Below, one piece after another: positions 36,211 to 45,928 of a DNA stretch of 62,226 nt (position 1 is the stretch's first letter; every line of letters begins with the position of its first letter). Below the pieces are notes generated by a model. That model saw only the letters and a list, made by a program, of their open reading frames with translations, did not search any database and had not been told where the DNA came from. A program made the position numbers and the translations under genes. This DNA comes from JBCBRD01 sp039819785 (lineage in GTDB: Bacteria; Pseudomonadota; Alphaproteobacteria; Rhizobiales; Hyphomicrobiaceae): positions 1 through 62,226 of the forward strand of contig JBCBRH010000026.1 in assembly GCA_039819785.1 (NCBI GenBank), written 5' to 3'.

Positions 36211-37110
36211 ATGATCAACCAAACAACTCAAATGACAGTGCAAACCGGGCTTCTGGCCGCCCTGGCTGTCTTGACGACAACCATTCCAATTCTGGCCCCG
36301 ACAGAGGCCAAAGCCGAAGGGCTATCACATGCACAGCTCGGCCAATATGCCCAAGGCTCATCCCAGACCGTCGACCACTCGGATTGGACAAATCTGCTGC
36401 AGACCTACGTCATTGCCTCCCCAGACGGCGTGAACCGCGTCGACTACAGCGCCTTTCAGACAAACGGCCATCAAGCGCTCAAAACATACGTATCGAAGCT
36501 TGAAACCGTCGACCCCAGAACACTGGGTAGAAACGAACAGTTCGCGTTCTGGGCCAACCTCTACAATGCCAAAACCATCGATGTTGTCCTTGACCATTAT
36601 CCTGTCGACTCGATCCGGAAAATCACGATCAACGAGGGTCTCTTCGGGTTTTTAAAAAAATCCGTCGGCGCAGGCGGGCCTTGGAAAGCAAAGGTCGTTA
36701 CAATCGCAGGCACGCCACTCAGCCTCGACAACATCGAACATAACATCATGCGCCCGGCCTTCAAGGACCCACGGGTCCACTATGCCGTGAACTGCGCATC
36801 CTACGGTTGCCCAAATCTGGCGCGCACGGCCTTCACAGGCCAGGACCTTGAGCAACAATTGGACACTGGCGCGAAAGCCTTCGTCAACCACCCGCGCGGC
36901 ATCTCTGTCCAAGGCAAATCGGTTACAGCTTCAACCATCTATCAGTGGTTTAAAGTTGATTTCGGCGGAACCGACAAAGGCGTGCTCGACCACGTCCGCC
37001 AATATGCCTCCGACGACCTGAACAAGAAACTGAGCGGCATCAACGACATCGCGTCGTTTGAATACGATTGGGCCCTCAACAATACCAGTGGCACCGAACC
37101 TCAAGGGTAA
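36211..37110 (+). CDS. DUF547 domain protein, exported
   Basis: The product is 299 aa. A signal peptide is visible (hydrophobic core about residues 12-32, end near AEAKA). The mature protein is DUF547: NEQFAFWANLYNAKTIDVVL, then HYPVDSIRKI and the conserved DPRVHYAVNCASYGCPNL with its Cys pair. DUF547 proteins are secreted or periplasmic with no proven activity; a cysteine-based hydrolase has been suggested on structural grounds. It heads a same-strand cluster with a TVP38 membrane protein and a flavin disulfide reductase. Confidence 0.9.
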   Translation: MINQTTQMTVQTGLLAALAVLTTTIPILAPTEAKAEGLSHAQLGQYAQGSSQTVDHSDWTNLLQTYVIASPDGVNRVDYSAFQTNGHQALKTYVSKLETVDPRTLGRNEQFAFWANLYNAKTIDVVLDHYPVDSIRKITINEGLFGFLKKSVGAGGPWKAKVVTIAGTPLSLDNIEHNIMRPAFKDPRVHYAVNCASYGCPNLARTAFTGQDLEQQLDTGAKAFVNHPRGISVQGKSVTASTIYQWFKVDFGGTDKGVLDHVRQYASDDLNKKLSGINDIASFEYDWALNNTSGTEPQG

Positions 37111-37228
37111 AACGCACACCACACCAGCAATAAAGCCAGTATTCCCCAAACCCGCCTATCAAAAACAAAAATTCTGGAAAACAGGATCATGAGCTATGAC
37201 ACAACTTCCGTTTGAGGAGAGGACATCC

Positions 37229-38005
37229 ATGTCCCGCGCCGCCGCCACACCATCCACCTTGCGCAAATGGGCGCCATTGATCGGAATCGGCACACTGATG
37301 GCGATCGCGTTCTCCTTCGGTTGGCATGAATACCTCTCCCTCGAAACGATCGGCCGCAACTACGAGACTCTGTCGGCAACAATCCAGGGCAACCTGGCCC
37401 TATCGCTTCTTGCATTCATCTCGGTCTATATCGTCGTAGTCGCGCTCTCACTGCCCGGCGCCCTCCCGCTGACCATTGCAGGCGGACTATTATTCGGTTG
37501 GCAAATCGGTGGACCGGCAACCATCGTGGCAGCAACCATCGGCGCGACGGTCATCTTCCTGGTGGCAAAAACATCATTGGGTGAAACACTTGCCTCGAAA
37601 GCAGGTGGGGCCGTCGAGAAGCTTCGCGCAGGGTTCCAGGAAAACGCACTCAGCTACCTGCTTTTCTTGCGCCTCGTACCAGCCTTTCCGTTCTTCATCG
37701 TCAACCTTGCGCCCGCCATACTGGGCGTGCCGTTACGCACATACGTTATAGGTACATTCCTTGGCATCATCCCAGGTACCATGGCGTTTTCATTCGCCGC
37801 ATCGCAATTCGGCTCCGTCATAGAAGAGACCAACGCCGAGCACGCCGCCTGTGTTTCCACGAACGGTGAAGCAGCCTGCCCCTACGTGATCGATGCAAGC
37901 ACGCTCGTATCAAAAGAAATCCTGCTGGCCTTCGCTGCAATTGGTATCGTAGCGCTCATCCCGGTGATCGTGAAAAAATGGAGCGCCCGCAATGCCAGTG
38001 TCTGA
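37229..38005 (+). CDS. TVP38/TMEM64 (DedA-like) membrane protein
   Basis: The product is 258 aa from ATG 37229, which has the strong site GAGGAGAGG; an ATG eleven codons upstream (37196) is an alternative. Five to six membrane helices carry the VTT/SNARE-associated domain: LSLPGALPLTIAGGLLFGW, then FLRLVPAFPFFIVNLAPAILG. These proteins are half-helical-hairpin transporters or lipid scramblases related to DedA. The gene overlaps the next one by 14 bases, so membrane protein and flavoprotein are co-produced. Confidence 0.9.
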   Translation: MSRAAATPSTLRKWAPLIGIGTLMAIAFSFGWHEYLSLETIGRNYETLSATIQGNLALSLLAFISVYIVVVALSLPGALPLTIAGGLLFGWQIGGPATIVAATIGATVIFLVAKTSLGETLASKAGGAVEKLRAGFQENALSYLLFLRLVPAFPFFIVNLAPAILGVPLRTYVIGTFLGIIPGTMAFSFAASQFGSVIEETNAEHAACVSTNGEAACPYVIDASTLVSKEILLAFAAIGIVALIPVIVKKWSARNASV

Positions 38006-39518
38006 TGTCGCCATCGATGGCCTCGAAAAGCTTGCCGACACGAATAATGTGGCGGGCGGCGGTGCGGACACAACAGCGGCCGACGCCGAGCGCCGCGAAG
38101 TCGTCGAGTGCGATCTGTGCATCATCGGGGCAGGCTCTGGCGGGTTGTCCGTGGCAGCAGCAGCATCGGCGTTCGGCAGAAGCGTCGTGCTGGTCGAGAA
38201 AGGCAAGATGGGTGGCGACTGCCTGAATTATGGCTGCGTCCCGTCAAAGGCCCTGATCGCAGCTGCCAAGCGGGCTCACATGATCGCAACATCAGGCGCT
38301 TTCGGCATCAAGGCCGACGCCCCAACCATCGATTACGCCGCAGTCAACAAGCACGTCCATGAAGTGATCGCAGCCATCGAACCCAACGATTCTGTCGAAC
38401 GGTTTACCGGCCTTGGCGTGAAAGTCATCCAGGCAGCAGGACGATTTATCGACAAGGACACCTTGGTTGCCGGTGAATATCGCATCAAGGCGAGCCGCTT
38501 TGTGATCGCCACAGGGTCATCGCCCTTCATCCCGCCAATAGAAGGTCTGGATCAGACCCCCTACTTCACCAACGAAACGCTGTTTGAAAACAACCAGAAA
38601 CTAGACCATCTGATTATTGTGGGCGGCGGCCCCATCGGGTTGGAGATGGCACAAGCCCACCGAAGGCTGGGAAGCGAGGTCACGGTCCTGGAAGGTGCCA
38701 AAGCCCTCGCTAAAGACGACCCGGAAATGACCCACATCGTCCTTAAAAAACTACGCGATGAAGGCATTGATATCCGTGAAGGCACCACCGTCAAATCCGT
38801 CGAACGCACCTCCTTTGGAACCGTCAAGGTTGGCGTCGAAGCCGATGGTGCATCATTCCACATCGAAGGGTCGCACCTCCTTCTGGCTGTCGGCCGTCAG
38901 CCAACGGTCTCACACTTAGGTTTGGATGAAGCCGGGATTAAGTACACCCCGCGCGGCATCAAAGTAGACAAAGGCCTGACCACAACCAACAAGTCGGTCT
39001 TTGCCATCGGTGATGTCACCGGTGGCTTGCAGTTCACACACGTCGCGAACTACCACGCGGGTCTCGTCATCCGTAAAGCGCTGTTCCGCGTCCCAGTATC
39101 GGTTGATAACACAATCATACCCTGGGTGACCTTCACAGATCCAGAACTCGCCCACGTCGGACTAACGGAAGATCAGGCCGCCACAAAGTACGGCTCTGTC
39201 AAGGTGCTGCGTTGGCCGTACCAGGAAAACGACCGGGCCCAGGCTGAGCGCACCACCACCGGCCACGTTAAGGTTGTCCTGACAAAGCGCGGGCGGATCA
39301 TCGGCGCGACAATCGTTGGTCCGCAAGCCGGTGAGATCATCTCTATGTGGTCGCTCGCCGTCTCGCAAAAAATGAACATTAAAGCCATGACGGCGTGGGT
39401 CTCCCCTTATCCGACGCTTTCTGAGATCAACAAGCGCGCCGCCTATAAGTTTTACGCCACCTTCCCATCCACGCCTGTCGTTCGCAAAATCATCGGATGG
39501 CTGGAAAAACTGGGGTGA
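37992..39518 (+). CDS. pyridine nucleotide-disulfide oxidoreductase (mercuric reductase/Lpd-like)
   Basis: The product is 508 aa. After an N-terminal extension of about 35 residues come the FAD site IIGAGSGGLSVAAAAS, the redox disulfide in GGDCLNYGCVPSKAL, the NAD(P) site IIVGGGPIGLEMA and the second FAD motif FAIGDVTGG. The C-terminal dimerisation domain has SPYPTLSEINKRAAY, where Lpd and glutathione reductase carry HxHPT-like motifs; the catalytic His of those enzymes is replaced here. The substrate is unknown. Partners encoded upstream (TVP38 and DUF547) form a recurring trio with this type of flavoprotein. Confidence 0.9.
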   Translation: MPVSDVAIDGLEKLADTNNVAGGGADTTAADAERREVVECDLCIIGAGSGGLSVAAAASAFGRSVVLVEKGKMGGDCLNYGCVPSKALIAAAKRAHMIATSGAFGIKADAPTIDYAAVNKHVHEVIAAIEPNDSVERFTGLGVKVIQAAGRFIDKDTLVAGEYRIKASRFVIATGSSPFIPPIEGLDQTPYFTNETLFENNQKLDHLIIVGGGPIGLEMAQAHRRLGSEVTVLEGAKALAKDDPEMTHIVLKKLRDEGIDIREGTTVKSVERTSFGTVKVGVEADGASFHIEGSHLLLAVGRQPTVSHLGLDEAGIKYTPRGIKVDKGLTTTNKSVFAIGDVTGGLQFTHVANYHAGLVIRKALFRVPVSVDNTIIPWVTFTDPELAHVGLTEDQAATKYGSVKVLRWPYQENDRAQAERTTTGHVKVVLTKRGRIIGATIVGPQAGEIISMWSLAVSQKMNIKAMTAWVSPYPTLSEINKRAAYKFYATFPSTPVVRKIIGWLEKLG

Positions 39519-39692
39519 TCCGCACCTGACCGACACACGCCCGCGTGTCGTCATAGCGGCGTCCCCTGGACCTTCCCTGAACGTCTTAATCCCACAAAAG
39601 CCTTTGTTTCTGCGTTGAAAGTCCGTAAATCTGCCCAGCAGCCTTTCTCCTGAATATGGCGGCAATTCACGTGCGGCGAACGCGGAGATCAC

Positions 39693-41429
39693 GTGCCAAA
39701 CGACAAGCAGCTGAACGATCTGGTGGACCCATCACCTCAAGACGGCCCGCACAACACATCTGCGGGCAAACCGTCCAATGCGACGGCCCATGATGCATTG
39801 CCCGCCTCAGGCGCAAGCCCGAACGCCAATAAGCCACCCGAGGAGCAGTCCTCTCCGTCCTCTCGCCTCGCATTCTGGCGTGGCCTCAAGTGGGGATTGC
39901 CATCCAAACTACTGTTGCTGACCGCAGCCTTTGTCATGCTGGCCGAGGTCTTGATCTTCGTCCCCTCCATCGCGAACTTCCGCATCAATTGGATGAACGA
40001 CCGTCTGACCGCCTCACGCCTGGCCTCACTCGCCGCCCAGGCCGCGCCGGAAGGCACAGTCCCACAAGCTTTGAAACAGGATCTGCTCGCCACCGCAGGT
40101 GTCAAGGCCGTCGCCATCCGCAAATCCGGCATGCGCCAGATGGTGCTTCCACCGGTCGAACCCATGGCGATTTCCGGTTCCTATGACCTGCGCCCGATGC
40201 CTGATGGCAATCTCTTGATGAGCATCGCCATGCGGTTCAACCTGATTGGCGAAGCCGTGATGGTCTTCCTGCCCGGCGACGACCGGGTCATCAGGATCGT
40301 CGGACCACTCGGTGACAAGCCCGATGACTTCATCGAAGTCGTAGTGCCTGAAAAACCGCTTCGAGAAGCGATGCTCCGGTACGGGCTGAATATTCTGATA
40401 CTGTCGATTTTCATTTCGCTGATCACCGCCGCCCTGGTCTATGTCGCGCTCAGCGGCCTGCTTGTCCGCCCCATGATGCGCATCTCACAGAACATGCTGC
40501 GGTTCAGCGACAACCCGGAAGACGCCAGCCGCATCATCGTTCCTTCAAACCGAACAGATGAAATCGGCACAACCGAACGCGAGCTTGCGGACATGCAAGG
40601 ACAGCTTGTCAGCCTCATCGTTCAAAAAAACCGCCTTGCGCAGCTCGGACTTGCAGTGAGCAAGATCAACCACGACCTGCGCAATATGCTGGCCAGCGCC
40701 CAATTGTTGTCGGACCGCCTGACCGCCATTCCCGACCCGACCGTTCAGCGGTTCACACCAAAACTGATCGCGTCACTGGACCGGGCCATCAACTTTTGCA
40801 ACGACACCCTGCGCTATGGCCGCGCCGAAGAAGCAACACCACGGCGCGCCCTGATCCCATTGCGCCCTCTGGTCCAGGAAGTCGCCGACGGTTTGGGGTT
40901 GCCACGCATCGGCAGCCAGCGCCCCGCCCCCGGGCTTGAAACCGCCATCGACTGGCAGATGGACGTTCCCGAAACCTTGATGATCGACGCTGACCCAGAC
41001 CACCTCTTGCGCGTTTTGAGCAACCTTTGCCGCAACGCCGTCCAAGCGCTTGAAGCCTCAGGTCCAGCCCCCGATGCGCTACTTGGATCAGGTTCAGGTT
41101 CAGGTTCAGGTTCAGGTTCAGGCAATGCCAAAGCAAACGCCCAAGACGACGCAAAACCAATAAACGGGCGGGTGCATGTGAAAGCTTGGCGTGAAGGCCG
41201 CCTGGTCACCATTGAGGTTCGCGACAACGGCCCCGGTCTGCCACCCCGGGCCCGCGAAAACATCTTCCGGGCATTTCAAGGCTCACAACGCAAGGGAGGA
41301 ACGGGGTTGGGATTGGTCATCGCAGCAGAACTGATCGCAGCCCACGGCGGCCATCTGAAGTTGATGGACGAGGCCGGTTCGACCGGCGCAGCCTTCGAAA
41401 TCCGCCTGCCTGATCGCCACAGTATGTAG
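39693..41429 (+). CDS. membrane sensor histidine kinase
   Basis: The product is 578 aa. A Pro/Ser/Asn-rich cytoplasmic start (about 60 residues) is followed by TM1 (KLLLLTAAFVMLAEVLIFV), a periplasmic sensor domain, TM2 (ILILSIFISLITAALVYVAL), a HAMP region, and a kinase core. The core has H-box VSKINHDLRNMLASAQ, N-box LSNLCRNAVQALEA, G1 DNGPGLP and G2 GGTGLGL. A Gly-Ser stretch coded by a hexanucleotide array splits the core just after the N-box. No response regulator gene is adjacent, so its partner lies elsewhere. It ends about 120 bp before tRNA-Arg. Confidence 0.92.
   Translation: MPNDKQLNDLVDPSPQDGPHNTSAGKPSNATAHDALPASGASPNANKPPEEQSSPSSRLAFWRGLKWGLPSKLLLLTAAFVMLAEVLIFVPSIANFRINWMNDRLTASRLASLAAQAAPEGTVPQALKQDLLATAGVKAVAIRKSGMRQMVLPPVEPMAISGSYDLRPMPDGNLLMSIAMRFNLIGEAVMVFLPGDDRVIRIVGPLGDKPDDFIEVVVPEKPLREAMLRYGLNILILSIFISLITAALVYVALSGLLVRPMMRISQNMLRFSDNPEDASRIIVPSNRTDEIGTTERELADMQGQLVSLIVQKNRLAQLGLAVSKINHDLRNMLASAQLLSDRLTAIPDPTVQRFTPKLIASLDRAINFCNDTLRYGRAEEATPRRALIPLRPLVQEVADGLGLPRIGSQRPAPGLETAIDWQMDVPETLMIDADPDHLLRVLSNLCRNAVQALEASGPAPDALLGSGSGSGSGSGSGNAKANAQDDAKPINGRVHVKAWREGRLVTIEVRDNGPGLPPRARENIFRAFQGSQRKGGTGLGLVIAAELIAAHGGHLKLMDEAGSTGAAFEIRLPDRHSM
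41085..41123 (+). repeat. hexanucleotide microsatellite inside the histidine kinase gene
   Basis: Five perfect GGTTCA units follow one GGATCA unit, in frame, and encode an alternating Gly-Ser linker. Copy changes add or remove two residues without frameshift. Confidence 0.9.
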
Positions 41430-41549
41430 CGCTTGCGTCCTGCACCGGTTCGGACTAGAAGAACCGCTCTGCGCAGCATTCACAATGCCTGCGCTGGCAT
41501 GCAACAGGCGGCGCTGACAACACCCGTCAGGTCACCCATGCAGCCCAAA

Positions 41550-41626
41550 GCACCGGTAGCTCAGCTGGATAGAGCACCAGACTACGAATCTGGGGGTCGG
41601 GAGTTCGAATCTTCCCCGGTGCGCCA
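41550..41626 (+). tRNA. tRNA-Arg (anticodon ACG)
   Basis: A full cloverleaf: acceptor GCACCGG/CCGGTGC, D arm AGCTCAGCTGGATAGAGC, anticodon loop CTACGAA (ACG, reads CGU/CGC), T loop TTCGAAT and encoded CCA. It marks the border between core genes and the accessory region. Confidence 0.97.
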
Positions 41627-41913
41627 ATAAAATCAATGACTTAGCCTGTCACAAAACGCCAAGTCAGATCCTCCAGATAACACCAAGATAACATTTCGAG
41701 CGTTTAACGCACCTACTTCGGTGGTGGGGATTGGTTCAATCAGAACGCGGAGCAGTCGCGTCGCAGAGCGACCGCGTGAGAGCGTTTTAGACATCAGCTT
41801 GATCGCCGGGCGCCATCACTGCCGCTTAGGGGAGATTGCAGACACTGAACACCTGGTGGGTACCCAATAAATACTAATCTAGAGAAGCAACGCTCCATCG
41901 CTGAAAGCCGACA

Positions 41914-44451
41914 TCAGGTCGATACATCGATTGGTCGTGTCGAAGTTTCCACAGTGTGCATTATCTCTGCATGGAGATCCACGTCTTCTTCAACGCAGGC
42001 GATGGTCGCTACTAGCGCATAACGTGTGCGCTCGTTGAATTTTTTCAGCGGCAATCTTTCTTTCCACCAGCCACTCACTGGATACACCGCGATATGGTCG
42101 CGGTTTGCGAGATCGGCCGCTCGCCCACGCCAGACGTCGCAATGCAGTGAGCCTGCCGTGGTTCCACCCCGGCTATCGCTTCCCAATATCCAGTTACCGT
42201 CAGCGGCCGTTGAGATCGGCTTTTGCCCGCCTCTTTCCGCCTCATTCACTCTAAGCATGAAGTTCTCTTCGGTCTCATCGGAGCGACGTAGATCAAACCG
42301 AAAACCATGAGATCGATACCATGCCGGCGAAATCGGAGCGTACTGGCTTGGACTTGGGTCGATGAAATAAGACAGTGTGATGCGCAGGTCTACGAGCTTA
42401 TTGCCGATCTGCTGTAGAGTTTGCGTAGGCCATGGCAGTCTATAGAAGTCGATCGTGTTTAGAGTTGCATTCGGCTTGTAGACCATGTTCCCCTTGGCAT
42501 TCTCCTGCTGTTCTCGAATAAACGGCTGAGCCTCCGTTTGGGCAATCAGAGCCAAGTCCGCGCCCGCTGACTGCAACGCGCGTTCGAGGCTGGGTACACC
42601 GTAACCAAATTCGCGGACCAGCTGGACGTGTTTCCGCTTACTGCTTGAGGCCTGAATTCGATTCCACATGGTTGGCGTCCAGCGCGCGCTGTGAACCATT
42701 AACGCTCTTATCGTTTCCGGCCAGAGCTCGGGGTGTTCCGCCCAGATTTCAGCGGCCATCCTCGCCGCTTGGCCAACGGCGTTGCTAGTTGCCCAAAACG
42801 GCACCACAGGAGCGCTCAAGACGTCCTTCCCCGTGCTCAAAGACGAAATGCTTGGGATACCAGACCAGTAAGTTGATCTGTCAGCAGGCTGGCCCCGGTT
42901 GCCAGCTTCGAAGCAGAGGTCGGGCTTTATGGGAGATCCGCTTTTCCATCCCTTCGATGTCCGCGAATATGGGCTGCGATCGCCTACATCGGCAACTCCT
43001 TCCCATCCTAAGTATGTCGGTTCAGCGATGTCCCTGCGATCTGTGAAACCACCGATCGTAAGTGCATTCCAAGCTTGGGCCGGATCTTCAATTGGATAGG
43101 CTTCGTGATCGGTACTTTCTTCCGGGCCAGCCGCATCTGGAAAATTTCCTCCTGCCACAAACATAAGTCGTCGCTGATCCTCGCTAGAAAGATCATCTAG
43201 CTCCAATCGTCCCATACACGCCTGGTCAATGACCGCGCTCCAAGTCGTGGGGCGCTCTCCGGAAACATCCAAGTTCGAAGTCGCCAGGCAGAAGATTCGC
43301 TTACGCTCTGGTTTTCGGCTTTCAGGCAGCGAGATCGCACTTTGAGTGATATAGCCATAGCTCTGTGGGTCAGTTGCTGGAAAACCAGAAGGCGGGGTGT
43401 ACGTCACGCTTTCCAGCCGGTGACGAAGGAAAATGACATTTGAGCTAGCGAGATGCGGCGTGAGATCCCCGAGCAGTGCAGCCCCGGCCATTGGGGTCCC
43501 GTGGCCATCACCCGGATAGTGATCATCCAATCCCCATCGATCATCGATGGCAAACATATCTGAGGCATCGAGGGAGCCCTCTAAGAGCGGATGCCCTCGA
43601 TTGATTCCGGTGTCGAACAAGCAAACCGCTGGCGCAGTTAGCTCCGCTGGAATTAATCGATCTTGCAGGTTAATGACCAGATCGTCGACGAACTCTGCGG
43701 TATCCGAAACATATATGTGTGGGCTGTCGGTGGCGTGCCTCAGTTCCCGTAAGGCATCGGTGTGAGGCAGTAGCCGTGTCATTTCCTCGATTGAGGCGTA
43801 GACAGGAACAATCGTCACGCCAGGAAACTTCAGTCTCTGCTCACTAACGCGCAGTCTCAACTTTTCAGCGGGGTCTACCAAGTTTGAAGTCAGTTTGTCG
43901 GGTGTCCAGCATTCCCACCAGATTTTCTCGTTTGGAGATGGCAGCGGTCGTGTGTCGCTCCAGAGCGTCTCAATTCGACCAATCCCAAGCGATTGGATCG
44001 GGTCAAGTTGCGAGATCAGCCCTAAGCTGGGAGAACCTGCCCCGTACTCGTTAATCTTGTCACTGAGAAAGCTCTCGGCGGTAGTTGGAACGAAAACCGC
44101 GCCGACGGTCGTGTCGCGATCCGTTTGCCGGACAGCACCAACCCCTATTCCTTGCGATGACCATTCAAGACCTGGAAGTCGGGCGTCAGGCTCTGTCTCT
44201 ACTTCGATGTAGCCACCAGGTCGTCCAGCGGCGATTCCCTCATCACGACTTTCCAACATCTGCCTTACTGCTGCATATGCTTGAGAAAAACCCGCAGACA
44301 GCTGGCGACCATGCACCAGACGCTCATGCAGGCGGCTTGGCGGGTCCATGCTTTGACCAGGGGGCTTGTAGTTCCGGGTGTCTTTGAACGCCTCAATACG
44401 GACGTGCGGGCGATCGTAAATTCTCAGATTTTTAATGGCTTCATCGGCCAT
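41914..44451 (-). CDS. ietS: subtilisin-like serine protease of an IetAS-type defence/toxin-antitoxin pair
   Basis: The product is 845 aa. The S8 triad is visible: Asp280 in FDTGIN, His317 in GDGHGTPMAG and Ser556 in ATSNAVGQAA, with oxyanion Asn436 in AGGN. The first 250 residues are a non-protease N-terminal region, and the last about 250 form a beta-rich C-terminal domain. There is no signal peptide, so it should act in the cytoplasm. It lies directly downstream of an AAA ATPase gene. That pairing and these sizes match the IetAS system, first described for Agrobacterium plasmid stability and later listed among antiphage systems. The assignment rests on architecture, not on an alignment. 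Confidence 0.83.
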   Translation of the reverse strand: MADEAIKNLRIYDRPHVRIEAFKDTRNYKPPGQSMDPPSRLHERLVHGRQLSAGFSQAYAAVRQMLESRDEGIAAGRPGGYIEVETEPDARLPGLEWSSQGIGVGAVRQTDRDTTVGAVFVPTTAESFLSDKINEYGAGSPSLGLISQLDPIQSLGIGRIETLWSDTRPLPSPNEKIWWECWTPDKLTSNLVDPAEKLRLRVSEQRLKFPGVTIVPVYASIEEMTRLLPHTDALRELRHATDSPHIYVSDTAEFVDDLVINLQDRLIPAELTAPAVCLFDTGINRGHPLLEGSLDASDMFAIDDRWGLDDHYPGDGHGTPMAGAALLGDLTPHLASSNVIFLRHRLESVTYTPPSGFPATDPQSYGYITQSAISLPESRKPERKRIFCLATSNLDVSGERPTTWSAVIDQACMGRLELDDLSSEDQRRLMFVAGGNFPDAAGPEESTDHEAYPIEDPAQAWNALTIGGFTDRRDIAEPTYLGWEGVADVGDRSPYSRTSKGWKSGSPIKPDLCFEAGNRGQPADRSTYWSGIPSISSLSTGKDVLSAPVVPFWATSNAVGQAARMAAEIWAEHPELWPETIRALMVHSARWTPTMWNRIQASSSKRKHVQLVREFGYGVPSLERALQSAGADLALIAQTEAQPFIREQQENAKGNMVYKPNATLNTIDFYRLPWPTQTLQQIGNKLVDLRITLSYFIDPSPSQYAPISPAWYRSHGFRFDLRRSDETEENFMLRVNEAERGGQKPISTAADGNWILGSDSRGGTTAGSLHCDVWRGRAADLANRDHIAVYPVSGWWKERLPLKKFNERTRYALVATIACVEEDVDLHAEIMHTVETSTRPIDVST

Positions 44452-44511
44452 GAAATGTTCCTTGGAGTGGCAAACAGATCTTTTTCTACGGCTAGGCTAA
44501 ACGGAGCACCG

Positions 44512-45525
44512 CTAAGATCTGTTCACAACATCCAGGTCCTGCCGAGAGCTTCGACGCGCCATAAGCGCGTCGAGCAAAACTTGTGAACTGGCAGTAGTCT
44601 TATCGTCCAAAATGGCGTCTTTAATGGCGTCGTCCACGGCTTGAACAATCTCCCCATGGCTGAGGCCAGATGTATGAGGAAGGACTTTGAGCCATTCGAT
44701 CTTTTTGGGTCTGAAATGACCCAAATGTTTGGTGAGTAGCTTCTTTGTAGCGACCTCATCGGGCAATCCATACACAATGAATTCATCAAACCGTCGCGGC
44801 AGAGCACCATCCAAGAGCTCTGCAAAGTTTGTGGCGCAGACTATTAGGCTGTCCGTCGAATTAGTCTCCTCCATAAATTGTAGGAACGAACTCAGGATTC
44901 GACGGGCCTCGGCGACATCGTTTCCTATGCCACGGTCTGCACCCAAAGCGTCAAATTCATCAAATAAATAAACGCCCCGAGTGTGCCGGACCTGATCGAA
45001 TATCAGACGCAAATGAGAAGCCGTTTCTCCCATATATCGGGAGACAACAGCATCAAGTCTCACTGAGAACAATGGCAGTCGCAGTTCGCCCGCGAGCGCG
45101 GCAGCCGTCATCGTTTTGCCCGAGCCTGGCGGTCCGCTCAGTAAGAGCATTCGGCTGGGCAGCTTGCCAAATTCTCGCAACTTCGCACGATTGACTTGCT
45201 GTCGAATTACTCGCTTCAGTTTCCGGGACACCTCGATCGCCAGAACCATCTGGGCAAGCCGTGCTGCCGGGTATTCCACTGACACGAGTGAAGCTAGCGG
45301 ACCTTTTGGACGCGCAATAGGAATCGGGCCATCGTCCCGATCCTCCTGACATGATTCAGCTTCTCTCAGCCGCTGGGCAAGGCGACGAAGGTCTTCAGCG
45401 GTCTTTTCGCGACCAGAACGAGCCTCGACCGCCGCGACTTGCAAAACCATCGCCACGCTTTGCTCCAAGTTGCCTTGCAGCTGGCTCGAAAGAAGTGCCA
45501 CGAGTTTTTGTGCAGCGATGGCCAT
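44512..45525 (-). CDS. ietA: AAA ATPase partner of the subtilase (IetA-like)
   Basis: The product is 337 aa. A helical N-terminal domain of about 110 residues is followed by an AAA module of the SpoVK/FtsH type: Walker A SGPPGSGKTM (131-138), Walker B YLFDEFDALG (186-195), sensor-1 VCATNF and the arginine-finger region ALPRRFDEFI. In the IetAS pair the ATPase is thought to hold or control the protease. It is transcribed before ietS with a 60-bp gap, and the two form one unit at the tRNA-Arg end of the island. Confidence 0.85.
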   Translation of the reverse strand: MAIAAQKLVALLSSQLQGNLEQSVAMVLQVAAVEARSGREKTAEDLRRLAQRLREAESCQEDRDDGPIPIARPKGPLASLVSVEYPAARLAQMVLAIEVSRKLKRVIRQQVNRAKLREFGKLPSRMLLLSGPPGSGKTMTAAALAGELRLPLFSVRLDAVVSRYMGETASHLRLIFDQVRHTRGVYLFDEFDALGADRGIGNDVAEARRILSSFLQFMEETNSTDSLIVCATNFAELLDGALPRRFDEFIVYGLPDEVATKKLLTKHLGHFRPKKIEWLKVLPHTSGLSHGEIVQAVDDAIKDAILDDKTTASSQVLLDALMARRSSRQDLDVVNRS

Positions 45526-45928
45526 ATAGTTACCGGGTCTCCACCTTTCTGCTTTAAGCTAGCTGCTTCGCAGCGGTGTGCCGAGCAGAATCTTCATTTA
45601 TACACTACGTCTGCGACTTGAACATAAAGTGAACAGGCGATCTTTCTAAACCGAGTGGGATGTGCAATCTGCTGCTTGTCTACCGCCTGCAAACCGGCGC
45701 ACTCCGTGAGCCGTTCCCGACCTTGAAGGCAATGCTGCATTTGCTCGGGTTCGCTTTTGCGGTCGGCAGTTGATTAGTGCATTGCTAAGAGAGAAAATCG
45801 CCGATTTGCGAGTTGGGTCAGGCGCGTCAGCCAGCCTTGGTCCTCTTAACCATCTCGAGTCCGAGGGTGCTCAAAAGTGGATGTCAAATCAACAACCTAC
45901 TGTCTCCTCAAACCAAAGGAGATAGAGG
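45526..45928. other. intergenic region between ietA and the recombinase remnant
   Basis: About 400 bases, no gene supported. It should contain the ietA promoter. No attachment-site repeat of the tRNA was recognised here. Confidence 0.5.

Noticed and set aside
39528..39555. Stem-loop cgacacacg/cgcgtgtcg after the flavoprotein gene as a terminator
   Set aside because: There is one mismatch, and no T-run follows.
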